From the NCBI GenBank assembly GCA_036375215.1, contig DASUSH010000062.1:1-28525 (forward strand): DNA of 28,525 nt, written 5' to 3'. Source of the DNA: DASUSH01 sp036375215. Lineage in GTDB: Bacteria; Actinomycetota; Thermoleophilia; Solirubrobacterales; 70-9. The notes beneath the pieces were generated by a model. That model saw only the letters and a program-made list of their open reading frames with translations, did not search any database and was not told the DNA's origin. Made by a program: the position numbers and the translations under genes. This document shows positions 1 to 7,612 of the stretch, in pieces (within the stretch, counting starts at the first letter, position 1; each line of letters opens with the position of its first letter).

Positions 1-285
1 CTCGAGCCGGTCGACGAGCCGGGTCAGGCCGCTGCGGCTGAGCAGGAGCCGCTCGGCGAGCTCGCCCATGCGCAGGCGGCCGTCCTCCGCCTCGGCGAGG
101 TAGAGCAGCACCTCGTACGAGGAGAGCGGGAGGTCGTGGGCCCGCTGGAGCTCCTCGTCGAGATGGGCGACGACCTCGCGGTGGGCGCGCAGGAAGCCCC
201 TCCAGGCGGCGAGCTCGCGATCGTCGAGCTCGACCGTGTCGGCCGCCGGCGAATCGGTTCGCGGAATGGTCGGAGGGGTAGGCAC
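1..285 (-). CDS. MarR-family transcriptional regulator, N-terminal part (MhqR-like)
   Basis: A reading frame on the minus strand runs off the left window edge; 95 residues are visible from a GTG at 285. After a Pro-rich start, about residues 18-50 form a helix ending in EELQRAHDLPLSSYEVLLYL, then GRLRMGELAERLLLSRSGLTRLVDRLE, the winged helix-turn-helix typical of MarR proteins (sSYEVLLyLaea then L..S.sglTRLvdrLe). It is divergent from a glyoxalase-fold dioxygenase and a carboxylesterase, the gene partners of the quinone-sensing MhqR repressor of Bacillus, so I infer a repressor of that operon. A TACCCT -10 box lies 7 nt before the GTG, so the mRNA may be leaderless. The C-terminus and any sensing Cys are outside the window. 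Confidence 0.85.
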   Translation of the reverse strand, partial: MPTPPTIPRTDSPAADTVELDDRELAAWRGFLRAHREVVAHLDEELQRAHDLPLSSYEVLLYLAEAEDGRLRMGELAERLLLSRSGLTRLVDRLE

Positions 286-292
286 GAACCTG

Positions 293-298
293 AGGGTA
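293..298 (-). promoter_or_regulatory. -10 box TACCCT of the MarR gene
   Basis: The minus-strand hexamer fits TANNNT and ends 7 nt before the GTG start, the spacing expected for a leaderless transcript. No Shine-Dalgarno sequence is visible. Confidence 0.45.
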
Positions 299-307
299 GC
301 GGATCGA

Positions 308-342
308 TTGCAGGTGCAACTAGTTCCTGGTAAGATAGTTGC
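308..342 (+). promoter_or_regulatory. Promoter of the dioxygenase operon with two palindromic candidate operators
   Basis: A -35-like TTGCAG (308-313), a 17-bp spacer and an extended -10 TGG-TAAGAT (328-336) face the dioxygenase gene. Two perfect inverted repeats overlap it: TTGCA-N2-TGCAA at 308-319 and GCAACTA-N13-TAGTTGC at 316-342. Both sit in the divergent MarR/dioxygenase gap and cover the -35 and -10, which is where a MarR repressor would bind. Binding is inferred. Confidence 0.6.
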
Positions 343-377
343 GCACACAAACACCTGCCATGAACACGGAGGAAGAG

Positions 378-1301
378 ATGAAGCTCGAGGGCATCCACCA
401 CATCACCGCGATCACCGAGAACGGGCAGTCGAACGTCGACTTCTACGCGGGGGTGCTCGGGCTCCGCCTGGTGAAGAAGACCGTCAACCAGGACGCCCCG
501 AACGTCTACCACCTCTTCTATGCCGACGAGGAGGGATCGCCGGGCGCCGACATCACGTTCTTCGAGTTTCCCGGCTCCGCCCGGGGCAGGGCCGGCGACG
601 GGATGGTCCACACGATCGTCTGGCGGGTCGCCTCCGGCGAGGCCCTCGACTTCTGGAACGACCGGCTGCGGGCCAACGGGGTGGAGGCCGAGCGCGCCGG
701 CGATCTCCTGCGCTTCGCCGACCCCGAGGGCCTCGGGCACGAGCTCGTCGTCGCCGACGTCCCGGATGCGCCGCTCATCGCCGAGCACCCCGAGGTCCCG
801 GCCGAGCTCGCGCTCCAGGGCTTCCACGCCGCCCGCGCCTACGCGGCCGATCCGGCCCGCTCCGAGCCGCTCCTCGCCGAGACGCTCGGCTTCGAGCGGT
901 CCGGCGACGCCTGGGAGGCGCGCGGCGCCGTGCGCGGCGGCCTCTGGTACTACGACGAGCCGCCGGGCCCGGGCGTGCAGGGCGCGGGCACGGTCCACCA
1001 CATCGCCTGGGCGTCGACGATGGACGAGCACGAGACCTGGCGCGAGCGCGTGGCGCGGGCGGGCGCGCACGTGACCCCTGTCATCGACCGCTTCTGGTTC
1101 CGCTCGATCTACTTCCGCGAGCCCAGCGGCGTGCTCTTCGAGATCGCCACGCTCGGCCCCGGCTTCGACGTCGACGAGGATCCCGAGCACCTCGGCGAGA
1201 AGCTCGTCCTGCCCCCCGCGTTCGAGCACCTGCGCGAGCGCATCGAGGCCGAGCTCACGCCGATTCGCAACCCCCGGACGGAGACCGCGAAGGCCGAATG
1301 A
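378..1301 (+). CDS. Glyoxalase-fold (VOC) ring-cleaving dioxygenase, MhqO-like
   Basis: A 307-aa protein of two vicinal-oxygen-chelate domains. Domain one opens LEGIHHITAI; domain two carries TVHHIAW (about residue 208) and VLFEIAT, the His/His/Glu positions that bind the metal in extradiol-type dioxygenases. The ending with ERIEAELTPI is typical of the MhqO/YkcA group, linked to hydroquinone and electrophile stress. I chose ATG 378 because GGAGGAAG (368-375) sits just before it; TTG 339 and ATG 360 are in frame but have poorer ribosome sites. The stop overlaps the next start as ATGA, so the esterase is co-translated. The exact aromatic substrate is not known from sequence. Confidence 0.85.
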   Translation: MKLEGIHHITAITENGQSNVDFYAGVLGLRLVKKTVNQDAPNVYHLFYADEEGSPGADITFFEFPGSARGRAGDGMVHTIVWRVASGEALDFWNDRLRANGVEAERAGDLLRFADPEGLGHELVVADVPDAPLIAEHPEVPAELALQGFHAARAYAADPARSEPLLAETLGFERSGDAWEARGAVRGGLWYYDEPPGPGVQGAGTVHHIAWASTMDEHETWRERVARAGAHVTPVIDRFWFRSIYFREPSGVLFEIATLGPGFDVDEDPEHLGEKLVLPPAFEHLRERIEAELTPIRNPRTETAKAE

Positions 1302-1972
1302 CCGAGCCGCTCGAACACCTGATCCGCGAGCCTGCCGGCGAGCCCGAGGGCGCGCTCGTCCTCAGCCACGGGCGCGGGACGAGCGAGCACGACCTGTTCC
1401 CGCTGATCGACGAGCTCGACCCGGAGCGCCGGCTGGTCGGGATCGCGCCGGCCGCGCCGATCACCGGGATCCCGCCGGGCGGCAAGCACTGGTACGTCGT
1501 CCGCCGCGTCGGCTTTCCGGACACGGAGACGTTCGCGCACAGCTACGGCGCGCTCACGTCGTTCCTGGACTCGGCCCTTGCCTCGCGCGGCATCCCGTGG
1601 GAGCGGACGGTGCTCGGCGGCTTCTCGATGGGGGCGGTGATGTCCTACTCGGTCGGCCTCGGCCCGGATCGCCCCCGCCCGGCCGGGATCCTCGCGCTGA
1701 GCGGGTTCGTGCCGACGGTCGAGGGCTGGCAGCCCGACCTCTCCGGTCGCGCCGGCCTGCCGGTGATGATCCACCATGGCCGCGCCGACCCGGTCATCGA
1801 GGTCGGCTTCGGCCGCGCCGCCCGCGACCTGCTCGAGCCCGCCGGCCTCGACGTCACCTACCTCGAGACCGACGCCGGGCACTGGGTGCCGCCGGAGTTG
1901 ATCGACCCGGCGAGGGGGTTCATCGCGGATATCCTCGCGACGGAGCCCGCCCGCGATCGAGGAGGCAGCTGA
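1298..1972 (+). CDS. Phospholipase/carboxylesterase family hydrolase, MhqD-like
   Basis: A 224-aa alpha/beta hydrolase of the small carboxylesterase (Abhydrolase_2) group. LSHGRGTSEHDL near residue 24 is the oxyanion-loop region, GGFSMGAVMS (about 107-116) holds the nucleophile Ser, HHGRADPVIEV the acid Asp and DAGHWVPPE the catalytic His. Length fits the family. It overlaps the dioxygenase by 4 nt (ATGA) and the following 2TM gene by 1 nt (TGATG), so the three form one operon. The dioxygenase-esterase pairing next to a MarR gene is that of mhqO-mhqD, where the hydrolase is thought to act on ring-cleavage or quinone-adduct products; that role is inferred here. Confidence 0.85.
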   Translation: MTEPLEHLIREPAGEPEGALVLSHGRGTSEHDLFPLIDELDPERRLVGIAPAAPITGIPPGGKHWYVVRRVGFPDTETFAHSYGALTSFLDSALASRGIPWERTVLGGFSMGAVMSYSVGLGPDRPRPAGILALSGFVPTVEGWQPDLSGRAGLPVMIHHGRADPVIEVGFGRAARDLLEPAGLDVTYLETDAGHWVPPELIDPARGFIADILATEPARDRGGS

Positions 1973-2253
1973 TGGAGTCGTCAACCACGAGCACGAGGGA
2001 CCAGGCCCTCGCCCAGCTCAAGCGCAAGCGCGAGTTCAGGGCGGCGATCGCGGCCTACGTGGTCGTGAACGCCTTCCTCTGGATCATCTGGCTGCTCTCG
2101 GACGACCGCGGCGACGCGAACGGGATCCCGTGGCCGCTCTGGGTGACCGTCTTCTGGGGCTTCGGGATGCTGATGAGCGCCTGGAACGTCTACGGCCAGA
2201 AGCCGATCTCGGACGCGGAGGTCGACGAGGAGATGCGGAAGATCCAGGGCTAG
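1972..2253 (+). CDS. Small 2TM-domain membrane protein
   Basis: A 93-aa protein. A charged N-terminus with the helix QALAQLKRKREFRAA (about 11-25) leads into two hydrophobic segments (about 25-43 and 54-73, the latter rich in W and F), then a soluble tail KPISDAEVDEEMRKIQG. This is the layout of the 2TM domain family, often found next to histidine kinases or as a stand-alone protein of unknown function. GAGGAGG (1958-1964) is a good ribosome site before ATG 1972, and the ATG shares its A with the esterase stop. As the last gene of the quinone-response operon it may play a membrane role there, but nothing in the sequence shows this. Confidence 0.8.
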   Translation: MESSTTSTRDQALAQLKRKREFRAAIAAYVVVNAFLWIIWLLSDDRGDANGIPWPLWVTVFWGFGMLMSAWNVYGQKPISDAEVDEEMRKIQG

Positions 2254-2319
2254 TGGGCACCCGCGTGGAATTGACCCCCCTATAGGTGCCCAAATCGACG
2301 TAGGTCGCCTTTGGCGACC
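2254..2319. terminator. Two hairpins after the dioxygenase operon
   Basis: Directly after the 2TM stop comes an inverted repeat TGGGCACC (2254-2261) / GGTGCCCA (2285-2292), then a tight perfect stem GGTCGCC-TTT-GGCGACC (2303-2319). Neither has a T-tract, as is common in GC-rich actinobacteria. I read the second as the likely operon terminator. Confidence 0.45.
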
Positions 2320-2345
2320 GCCGCCGGGTTGGCAGACTCCCCCGG

Positions 2346-2504
2346 GTGAGCAGCGATCGACCCGATTGGCATGTGCGGTGGCCATTTGCCATCGCATTGG
2401 CGGCGCTCGCAATCGGCGTGAGCCTCGTGGAGTGGTGGGCGGGCTTGGTGGTACTGGCTTGGGTTGCGGTGATGTTCGTGTGGTACCGGCTGGGCGGCTG
2501 GTAG
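2346..2504 (+). CDS. Possible 52-aa membrane mini-protein
   Basis: A short frame from GTG 2346 to TAG 2502-2504 in the gap between the 2TM gene and the convergent hydrolase. The peptide starts VSSDRPDWHVRWPF and then has two hydrophobic stretches (about 13-27 and 31-46, the second AGLVVLAWVAVMFVWY) ending in RLGGW. Two closely spaced helices rich in Trp, with short charged ends, look like a real double-spanning mini-protein. It has no clear ribosome site and only a weak start context, so it may be unexpressed. The rest of 2254-2588 holds the two hairpins and nothing else I recognise. Confidence 0.4.
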   Translation: MSSDRPDWHVRWPFAIALAALAIGVSLVEWWAGLVVLAWVAVMFVWYRLGGW

Positions 2505-2588
2505 CCGCTTCTCGTCCTTGGTCGGTCGACCCCGTCGTGCATGTTGGAAGGCCGATCCCCGAGGCGGCACCAGCACGAGGGTGCCGGG

Positions 2589-3785
2589 CTAGCGCAGGAA
2601 CTCGCGGATCGCCTTGTTCGTCTCCTCGGGGCGCTCGACCTGGGGCACGTGGCCGCAGTCCAGCTCGAGGTGGCGCGCCGCGGGAAGGGTGCGCTCGACG
2701 TGCTTCATGAACGAGATCGGCACCAGGTTGTCGTGCCGGCCCCAGACGAACATCGAGTCGGGCGCGAGCTCGGCGAGCCTGGTCCAGAGCCCGTCATCGC
2801 CGTGGGGCTCGTCGACGTAGATGTTGCGTAGCGCGGTGTAGAAGGCGGCGCGCCCGCGCGGGGTGAGGAAGGCGCGCAGGAACTCGTCGACGCCGGCCGC
2901 CGACCAGCCGTGGCCGCCGCCGGGGACGAGCCGGCGGACGAGCGGCTCGGTGATCGCGCGCGGCGTCGGCTGGAGCAGGCCGAGCTTCGGCAGCTGGGGC
3001 GGGAGCAGCCACTTCCAGGGCCGGTCGCGAAGCCAGGCAAGGGCGGGGGAGAGCAGGACGACCCGGTCGACCCGATCGGGCTCTGTGAGCCCGACCTCGA
3101 TCGAGACCCGGCCGCCCATGCTGTTGCCGATCAGGTGGGCGCGCTCGATCTCGAGCGCGTCCATCAGGGCGAGCACGCTCTCGGCGAAGTACGGCGCGTC
3201 GTACGGGGCGGTGATCGGCTTGTCGGAATCGCCGAACCCGGGCAGGTCGGCGGCGATCACGCGGTAGCCGTCGGCGAGGCCGCGCACCGTCGGCATGAAC
3301 GACGCCTTGGTGCCGCCGAGGCCGTGGATGCAGAGCACCGGCGGCCCCGTGCCGGCGCTCAGGGTCGAGAAGGTCCCGGCGGCGGTCTCGACCGCGTCGA
3401 AGCGGAGCCGGCCCGGATCGGTGATGCCGCTGGTCGCGGCGAGGAAGCCGACCCCGAGGTGGAGGTTCCTGCGGACCCGCAGCTTGCCGCGCCGGAACGC
3501 GTCCATCCCGCCGCGGACGTCGCTCGCGATCCGCTCCCACGACCTGGCGTCGGCCCGGATCGTCGCGTCGGGCTCGATCTCCGGGTCGGCCGGGCGAAGC
3601 CGCATCTCGCCCGCGGTGATCACCGCGTCCCATTCCCCGCCCTCGTCGACGCCCAGCCGGACCCGCGCCGGGTCGGTGCGGACGTCGATCACCTCGGGGT
3701 CGAAGCGCTCCGCGAGAACGCTGAAGGCGGCCGGGGCCGCACGCCCCCCCGATCCTTCGGGCCTGGTCGTCGGGCTCGCAGCCAC
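2589..3785 (-). CDS. SCP2-like domain fused to alpha/beta hydrolase
   Basis: About 398 aa. Residues 20-115 resemble an SCP2 sterol/acyl-carrier domain (AVITAGEMRLRPADPEIEPDATIRAD...WERIASDVRGGMDAFRRGKLRVRRNLHLG). Residues 140-399 (counted from GTG 3788) are an alpha/beta hydrolase: HGLGG oxyanion loop at 155-159, nucleophile S223 in GNSMGG, acid D353 in WGRHDNLVP and H380 in CGHVPQVERPEE. The fusion suggests an esterase or thioesterase acting on a lipid or acyl-CoA held by the SCP2 part (inference). GTG codons occur at 3788 and 3785; I chose 3785 because a TAATTT -10 (3792-3797) then lies 6 nt upstream, the leaderless spacing seen elsewhere in the window. It is divergent from the radical SAM gene. 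Confidence 0.85.
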   Translation of the reverse strand: MAASPTTRPEGSGGRAAPAAFSVLAERFDPEVIDVRTDPARVRLGVDEGGEWDAVITAGEMRLRPADPEIEPDATIRADARSWERIASDVRGGMDAFRRGKLRVRRNLHLGVGFLAATSGITDPGRLRFDAVETAAGTFSTLSAGTGPPVLCIHGLGGTKASFMPTVRGLADGYRVIAADLPGFGDSDKPITAPYDAPYFAESVLALMDALEIERAHLIGNSMGGRVSIEVGLTEPDRVDRVVLLSPALAWLRDRPWKWLLPPQLPKLGLLQPTPRAITEPLVRRLVPGGGHGWSAAGVDEFLRAFLTPRGRAAFYTALRNIYVDEPHGDDGLWTRLAELAPDSMFVWGRHDNLVPISFMKHVERTLPAARHLELDCGHVPQVERPEETNKAIREFLR

Positions 3786-3791
3786 CACCCC

Positions 3792-3797
3792 AAATTA
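3792..3797 (-). promoter_or_regulatory. -10 box TAATTT of the SCP2-hydrolase gene
   Basis: The minus-strand hexamer fits TANNNT and sits 6 nt before GTG 3785 (3 nt before GTG 3788). It is the only AT-rich stretch in the divergent gap. Confidence 0.4.
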
Positions 3798-3821
3798 CCC
3801 ACCTCCGCGGTCGGGCTAACG

Positions 3822-3858
3822 CGGATCCGCCGATCGGCGGATCCGGTCCGCCCGGACC
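3822..3858. repeat. 24-bp perfect palindrome plus adjacent hairpin in a divergent promoter
   Basis: Positions 3822-3845 form a perfect 24-bp palindrome centred on CGATCG (3831-3836). It is followed at once by GGTCCG-CC-CGGACC (3845-3858), a second perfect inverted repeat. They lie between the SCP2-hydrolase start and the radical SAM start, so an operator or an RNA stem before the radical SAM gene are both possible. Confidence 0.6.
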
Positions 3859-3870
3859 ATCTGCGAACAT

Positions 3871-4923
3871 GTGTTCGTGCGCTGGGAGAACCTGTCGGTC
3901 GAAAAGCAGGAGGGCGAGACCTCGAACCTGCCCGGCTTCCGCGACCCCGCCGTGGTCCGCCGCTTCGACGCTCCGGAGGCGATGGGCATCCGCTTCCACG
4001 AGATCAACGCCCGCTCCGCGATCAACGAGGTCCCGAAGGCCTCGCGGATGCCGTTCCGGTACACGATCAACCCGTACAGGGGTTGCAGTCACGGATGTAC
4101 GTGGTGTTTCGCACGGCCCACTCACAAGTACCTGGACTTCAACGCGAGGGAGGACTTCGAGCGCGAGATCGTCGTCAAGGTGAACGTCCCGGAGCTCGTC
4201 CGCAGGGAGCTCGCGAAGCCTTCGTGGGGCGGGCACCACGTCGCGCTCGGCACCAACACCGATCCGTATCAGTGGGTCGAGGGGCGCTACGTGCTGATGC
4301 GCGGGATCTGGGAGGCGATGCGCGACTACTCGAACCCGTGCTCGGTCCTGACCAAGTCGCCTCTACTTATCCGCGACCTCGACCTGATGCTCGAGATCCG
4401 CGAGCGCACTGACTTCACCGCCGCGCTTTCGATTCCAAGCCTCGAGGAGACCGCTTGGCGTGGCTCGGAGCCGCACACCCCGAGCCCGCGCAAACGGATC
4501 GAGGCGGTGGCGAAGCTGAACGAGGCCGGGGTGCCCACCGGCGTGCTGGTCGCGCCTCTCATCCCGGGCGTCAACGACGATCCGGAGCACGTGCGCGAGC
4601 TGGTCGACCTCTGCGCGGAAGCGGGCGCTACCCACGTGACCCCGATCCCCCTGCACCTCCGCGGAGAGGTCAAGGACATCTGGTTCGACTGGCTGCGCGA
4701 GAACCGGCCCGAGCTCTTCGGCCGCTACGCCGAGCTCTACGGCCGCCGCGCCTATCTGCCGGGCGAGGAGTCGAAGCGGCTCACCTCCCTGGTGAGGCCG
4801 CGGCTCAAGCCGCGGGCCGCCGCGGGCCGCCCGAGGTGGCGGGGCCGGCGGGACGCCCCGGCGACCGACGCGGGGCCCTCCGCCGAGTCGAACCGCGAGA
4901 CCGGGCAGGCTTCGCTCTTCTGA
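3871..4923 (+). CDS. Radical SAM protein, Rv2578c family (SplB-related)
   Basis: A 350-aa protein. PFRYTINPYRGCSHGCTWCFARPTH is the diagnostic block: C72, C76 and C79 form a CX3CX2C site for the 4Fe-4S cluster that binds S-adenosylmethionine. LGTNTDPYQWVEGRY, SVLTKSPLLIRDLDL, VAPLIPGVND and PIPLHLRGEVKDIWFDWL follow in the order seen in the mycobacterial Rv2578c family, and the C-terminus QASLF also matches. The family resembles spore photoproduct lyase but its substrate is unknown. GTG 3871 is the longest start; GTG 3877, giving VRWENL, is as likely and closer to relatives. No ribosome site is visible. It converges on the MFS gene with only 4 nt between stops. Confidence 0.88.
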   Translation: MFVRWENLSVEKQEGETSNLPGFRDPAVVRRFDAPEAMGIRFHEINARSAINEVPKASRMPFRYTINPYRGCSHGCTWCFARPTHKYLDFNAREDFEREIVVKVNVPELVRRELAKPSWGGHHVALGTNTDPYQWVEGRYVLMRGIWEAMRDYSNPCSVLTKSPLLIRDLDLMLEIRERTDFTAALSIPSLEETAWRGSEPHTPSPRKRIEAVAKLNEAGVPTGVLVAPLIPGVNDDPEHVRELVDLCAEAGATHVTPIPLHLRGEVKDIWFDWLRENRPELFGRYAELYGRRAYLPGEESKRLTSLVRPRLKPRAAAGRPRWRGRRDAPATDAGPSAESNRETGQASLF

Positions 4924-4927
4924 GGCG

Positions 4928-6082
4928 CTACACGGGCGCCGGCGCCGGCGCGCCCTGCTTCTGGCCGGCGCGTGAGGCGAGCGCAGCGAGGCCGAGCGCG
5001 AAGACGGCGGCGAGCCAGAACGCCGCGCCGTAGCCGGCGATCGCGGCGGCGGCGCCGGCGAGCGGTGCGCCGACCCCTACCCCGAGGTCGAAGAACGCCG
5101 TTAGCGTGCCCATCGTGGCGCCGCGGCGCTCGATCGGCACGTCCTCGAGCGCGAGCAGGGCCAGGGAGGGAAGGAGCAGGGCGAAGGCACCGCCCATCGC
5201 GAGCGCGCCCAGCATCGCAACCGGCAGGCTCTGTGCGACCGCGATCGTCGCCAGTCCTGCCGCTTCGACCAGCCCGGCCACCGCCGCGCAGCGCGCGCCG
5301 CCGAACCGGTCGGGGAGGTTGCCGCCGAGCAGGCGGACGCCGACGACGGTCGCGGCGAAGGCGATGAACGCGAAGGTGGCGTTCTCGATCCCGCGCGACT
5401 CGAGCATCAGCACGATGAAGCCGCTGATCGCGGCGAACCCCACCGTGCCGCACGAGAAGGCAAGCCCTGGCCTCAGCGCCTCGCGGGCGATCAGCGGACC
5501 GCGTGTCTTGTGCTCCTCCCGCGGCCGGAACGACTCGGGGATCCGCAGCGCGATCAGCGCCCCGGCGAGCGGCGCGGCCAGGGCGAACGCCCAGACCGCG
5601 TTGTAGCCCCATGCCTGCAGGACGAGCTCGCCGATCGCCGGGCCGATGCTGAGCCCGCCCCAGATCGCGAGCCCGTACCAGCCGATGATCTGGCCCCGGC
5701 GCTCGGGCGGGGCGAGGTCGACGACCCAGGCCGAGCCGGCGGTGTAGATCAGGCCCTCGCCCGCGCCCAGGAAGAGCCGTGCCACGACGAGTATCGGAAC
5801 CCCGGCGGGAACGAAGTAGAGCGCGGCGGCGATGGTCGAGAGCGCGGCGCCGACCAGCACCGCCGGCCTTCGGCCCCGCGCGTCGGCGAAGCGGCCGGCG
5901 ATCGGACGACAGGCGAGGCCGGTGACGGCGAAGGCGCCGGTGACGATCCCGACCGCGACGTCGCCGGAATCGAGCGGGCCGGTGACGTAGCGGGGCAGCA
6001 CGGGCAGGGTCGCGCCGATCGAGAGCATGCCGAGCGCGGTGACGATGAAGATCCCCGCGAACGCCGCCCGCTCGGGGGTCAT
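4928..6082 (-). CDS. MFS transporter
   Basis: A 384-aa major-facilitator protein with about 12 hydrophobic helices. GRFADARGRRPAVLVG (about residues 63-78) is the conserved loop 2-3 signature, and NLPDRFGGAR is the matching motif in the second half. The start is ATG 6082, just before the first helix (MTPERAAFAGIFIVTALG). A GTG at 6121 would add 13 residues and overlap the stop of the acyl-CoA synthetase gene as GTGA, so translational coupling from that start is quite possible. It is likely in an operon with the synthetase, so a role in exporting or importing an organic acid is reasonable, but the cargo cannot be told from sequence. Confidence 0.88.
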   Translation of the reverse strand: MTPERAAFAGIFIVTALGMLSIGATLPVLPRYVTGPLDSGDVAVGIVTGAFAVTGLACRPIAGRFADARGRRPAVLVGAALSTIAAALYFVPAGVPILVVARLFLGAGEGLIYTAGSAWVVDLAPPERRGQIIGWYGLAIWGGLSIGPAIGELVLQAWGYNAVWAFALAAPLAGALIALRIPESFRPREEHKTRGPLIAREALRPGLAFSCGTVGFAAISGFIVLMLESRGIENATFAFIAFAATVVGVRLLGGNLPDRFGGARCAAVAGLVEAAGLATIAVAQSLPVAMLGALAMGGAFALLLPSLALLALEDVPIERRGATMGTLTAFFDLGVGVGAPLAGAAAAIAGYGAAFWLAAVFALGLAALASRAGQKQGAPAPAPV

Positions 6083-6117
6083 GTGGCGCGAGACCCGCTG
6101 GGCGCCGGGGACGCGGC

Positions 6118-7608
6118 TCACGCGGGCGCGCCCGGCTCGCCGGCGGCACGCAGCTCGGCGCGCTTCACCTTGCCGCTCGAGGTTCGGGGCAGCGCCTCGG
6201 CGAACTCGACGATGCGGGGGAACTTGTAGGGAGCAGTGGTCCGCTTGACGTGGTCCTGGAGCTCGCGGGCGAGCTCGTCGGAGGGCTCGCCCTCGCGCAG
6301 GACGACGATCGCGCGGACCACCTGGCCGCGCTCCTCGTCGGGCGCCGGCACGGCCGCCGCCTCGGCGACCGCCGGGTGCGAGGCGAGCGCCGACTCGACC
6401 TCGAACGGCCCGATCCGGTAGCCGGAGGTGAGGATCACGTCGTCGGTGCGGCTCTCGTACCAGAGGAAGCCCTCGCCGTCCTCGCGGACGAGGTCGCCGG
6501 TCCGCCACCATTCGCCCTCGACGAGCTCGGGTGGTTCGCCGGCGCCGAGGTAGCGGCCGAAGAACGTCGGGCAGGTCGCCGCGCGCACCTGGAGCTCGCC
6601 CGGCTCGCCCGGTTCCTCGGCGAGGACGCGGACCTCGAAGCCGGGGAGCGGCCGGCCCATCGAGCCGTCGCGGACCGGCTCGCCGACCAGGTTGCCCGTG
6701 ATGTGCCCCGTCTCGGTCTGGCCGTACCCGTCGCAGATGTCGAGCCCCGCGCGCTCTCGCCAGTCGGCGATCACCCCCGGGTCGAGCGCCTCGCCGGCCG
6801 AGACGGCCCGCCGCAGCGAGCCGACCCGCCGGACGAGCCCGCGCTTGGCGAGGATCCGGTACTCGGTGGGCGCCTGGCAGAGCACGTTCACGCCCTCGCG
6901 CTCGCAGAGCTCGAGCCGCTCGGCCGGGTCGAAGCGGCCCTCGACGATCAGCGCCGACGCTCCGCATAGCCAGGGCGCCAGGAAGACGTTGCGCGCCGAC
7001 TTCGACCACCCCGTGGCGGTCGTGCACCAGACGAGCTCGTCCTCCTCGGCCCCGAGCCAGTGTCGCGCTTGGGCCTCCTGCGCGGGGAGGTAGCGCTGGA
7101 CGTGGAGGACGCCGCGGGGCTCGCCGGTGGTGCCCGAGGTGAAGACCACGAGCGCCCCCTCCTCCGGGTCGAGGTCGGCGGGCTCGACCGGGTGCTCCTG
7201 GGCGCGATCCTCGTCGAGCGCGGCCCAGACCTGGTCGAGCGTCATGCGCTCGACGCGATCGGGGAGCTCCGCGAGCAACCCGTCCTCGCCGACGCAGATC
7301 GCCGGATCGGTCGCGGCGACCCGGTGCTCGAGGTCTCCGCGCCGAAGCTGGGTGCTGCAGGGCAGGGCGATCGCGCCCATCCGCCAGCAGGCGAGCAGGG
7401 TCAGGACCCACTCGATCCGGTTGCCCACGAGGGTCATGACGACGTCGCCGCGGCCCACGCCGCGGGCCGCCAAGGCGCCCGAGAGCCCGGCCGCGCGGGC
7501 GATCAGCTCGCCGAAGTGCCAGACCCGCCGCTCGCCGTCGGCGGAGATCGTGACGAGGGCGGGTTTGGACGCCGGGAATCGCTCGAGCAGGTCGGTGGTG
7601 AGGTTCAC
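6118..7608 (-). CDS. Acyl-CoA synthetase (AMP-forming), medium-chain type
   Basis: A 496-aa ANL-superfamily ligase that would activate a carboxylate with ATP and join it to CoA. VVFTSGTTGEPRG (154-166) is the P-loop-like A3 motif, with Arg where Lys is usual; GYGQTETG (294-301) is A5; WWRTGDL (367-373) is A7; SGYRIGPFEVE (395-405) is A8; and RTSSGKVKR (475-483) holds the catalytic Lys, K480. ATGWSKSARNVFLAPWLCGA is typical of the acetyl/medium-chain (AcsM-like) branch. GTG 7608 follows a TAACAT -10 by 10 nt with no ribosome site. The stop overlaps an alternative GTG of the MFS gene (GTGA). The substrate is unknown; short, medium or aromatic acids are all possible. Confidence 0.87.
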   Translation of the reverse strand: MNLTTDLLERFPASKPALVTISADGERRVWHFGELIARAAGLSGALAARGVGRGDVVMTLVGNRIEWVLTLLACWRMGAIALPCSTQLRRGDLEHRVAATDPAICVGEDGLLAELPDRVERMTLDQVWAALDEDRAQEHPVEPADLDPEEGALVVFTSGTTGEPRGVLHVQRYLPAQEAQARHWLGAEEDELVWCTTATGWSKSARNVFLAPWLCGASALIVEGRFDPAERLELCEREGVNVLCQAPTEYRILAKRGLVRRVGSLRRAVSAGEALDPGVIADWRERAGLDICDGYGQTETGHITGNLVGEPVRDGSMGRPLPGFEVRVLAEEPGEPGELQVRAATCPTFFGRYLGAGEPPELVEGEWWRTGDLVREDGEGFLWYESRTDDVILTSGYRIGPFEVESALASHPAVAEAAAVPAPDEERGQVVRAIVVLREGEPSDELARELQDHVKRTTAPYKFPRIVEFAEALPRTSSGKVKRAELRAAGEPGAPA

Positions 7609-7612
7609 TCGG

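Noticed and set aside
2249..2260. CTAGTGG sequence resembling the shared promoter core
   Set aside because: It spans the stop codon of the 2TM gene, has no minus-strand gene downstream in a suitable place and lacks the AGCGGTCC part.
4798..4815. CCGCGGCT-CA-AGCCGCGG palindrome
   Set aside because: It lies inside the Arg/Ala/Gly-rich C-terminal coding part of the radical SAM gene and is explained by codon bias; a terminator there is possible but not supported.
4928..7411. An 827-codon minus-strand frame spanning the MFS and acyl-CoA synthetase genes
   Set aside because: Only the part from 6121 or 6082 to 4928 reads as a transporter; the first part is an Arg/Gly-rich shadow of the synthetase, so it is not a fusion protein.
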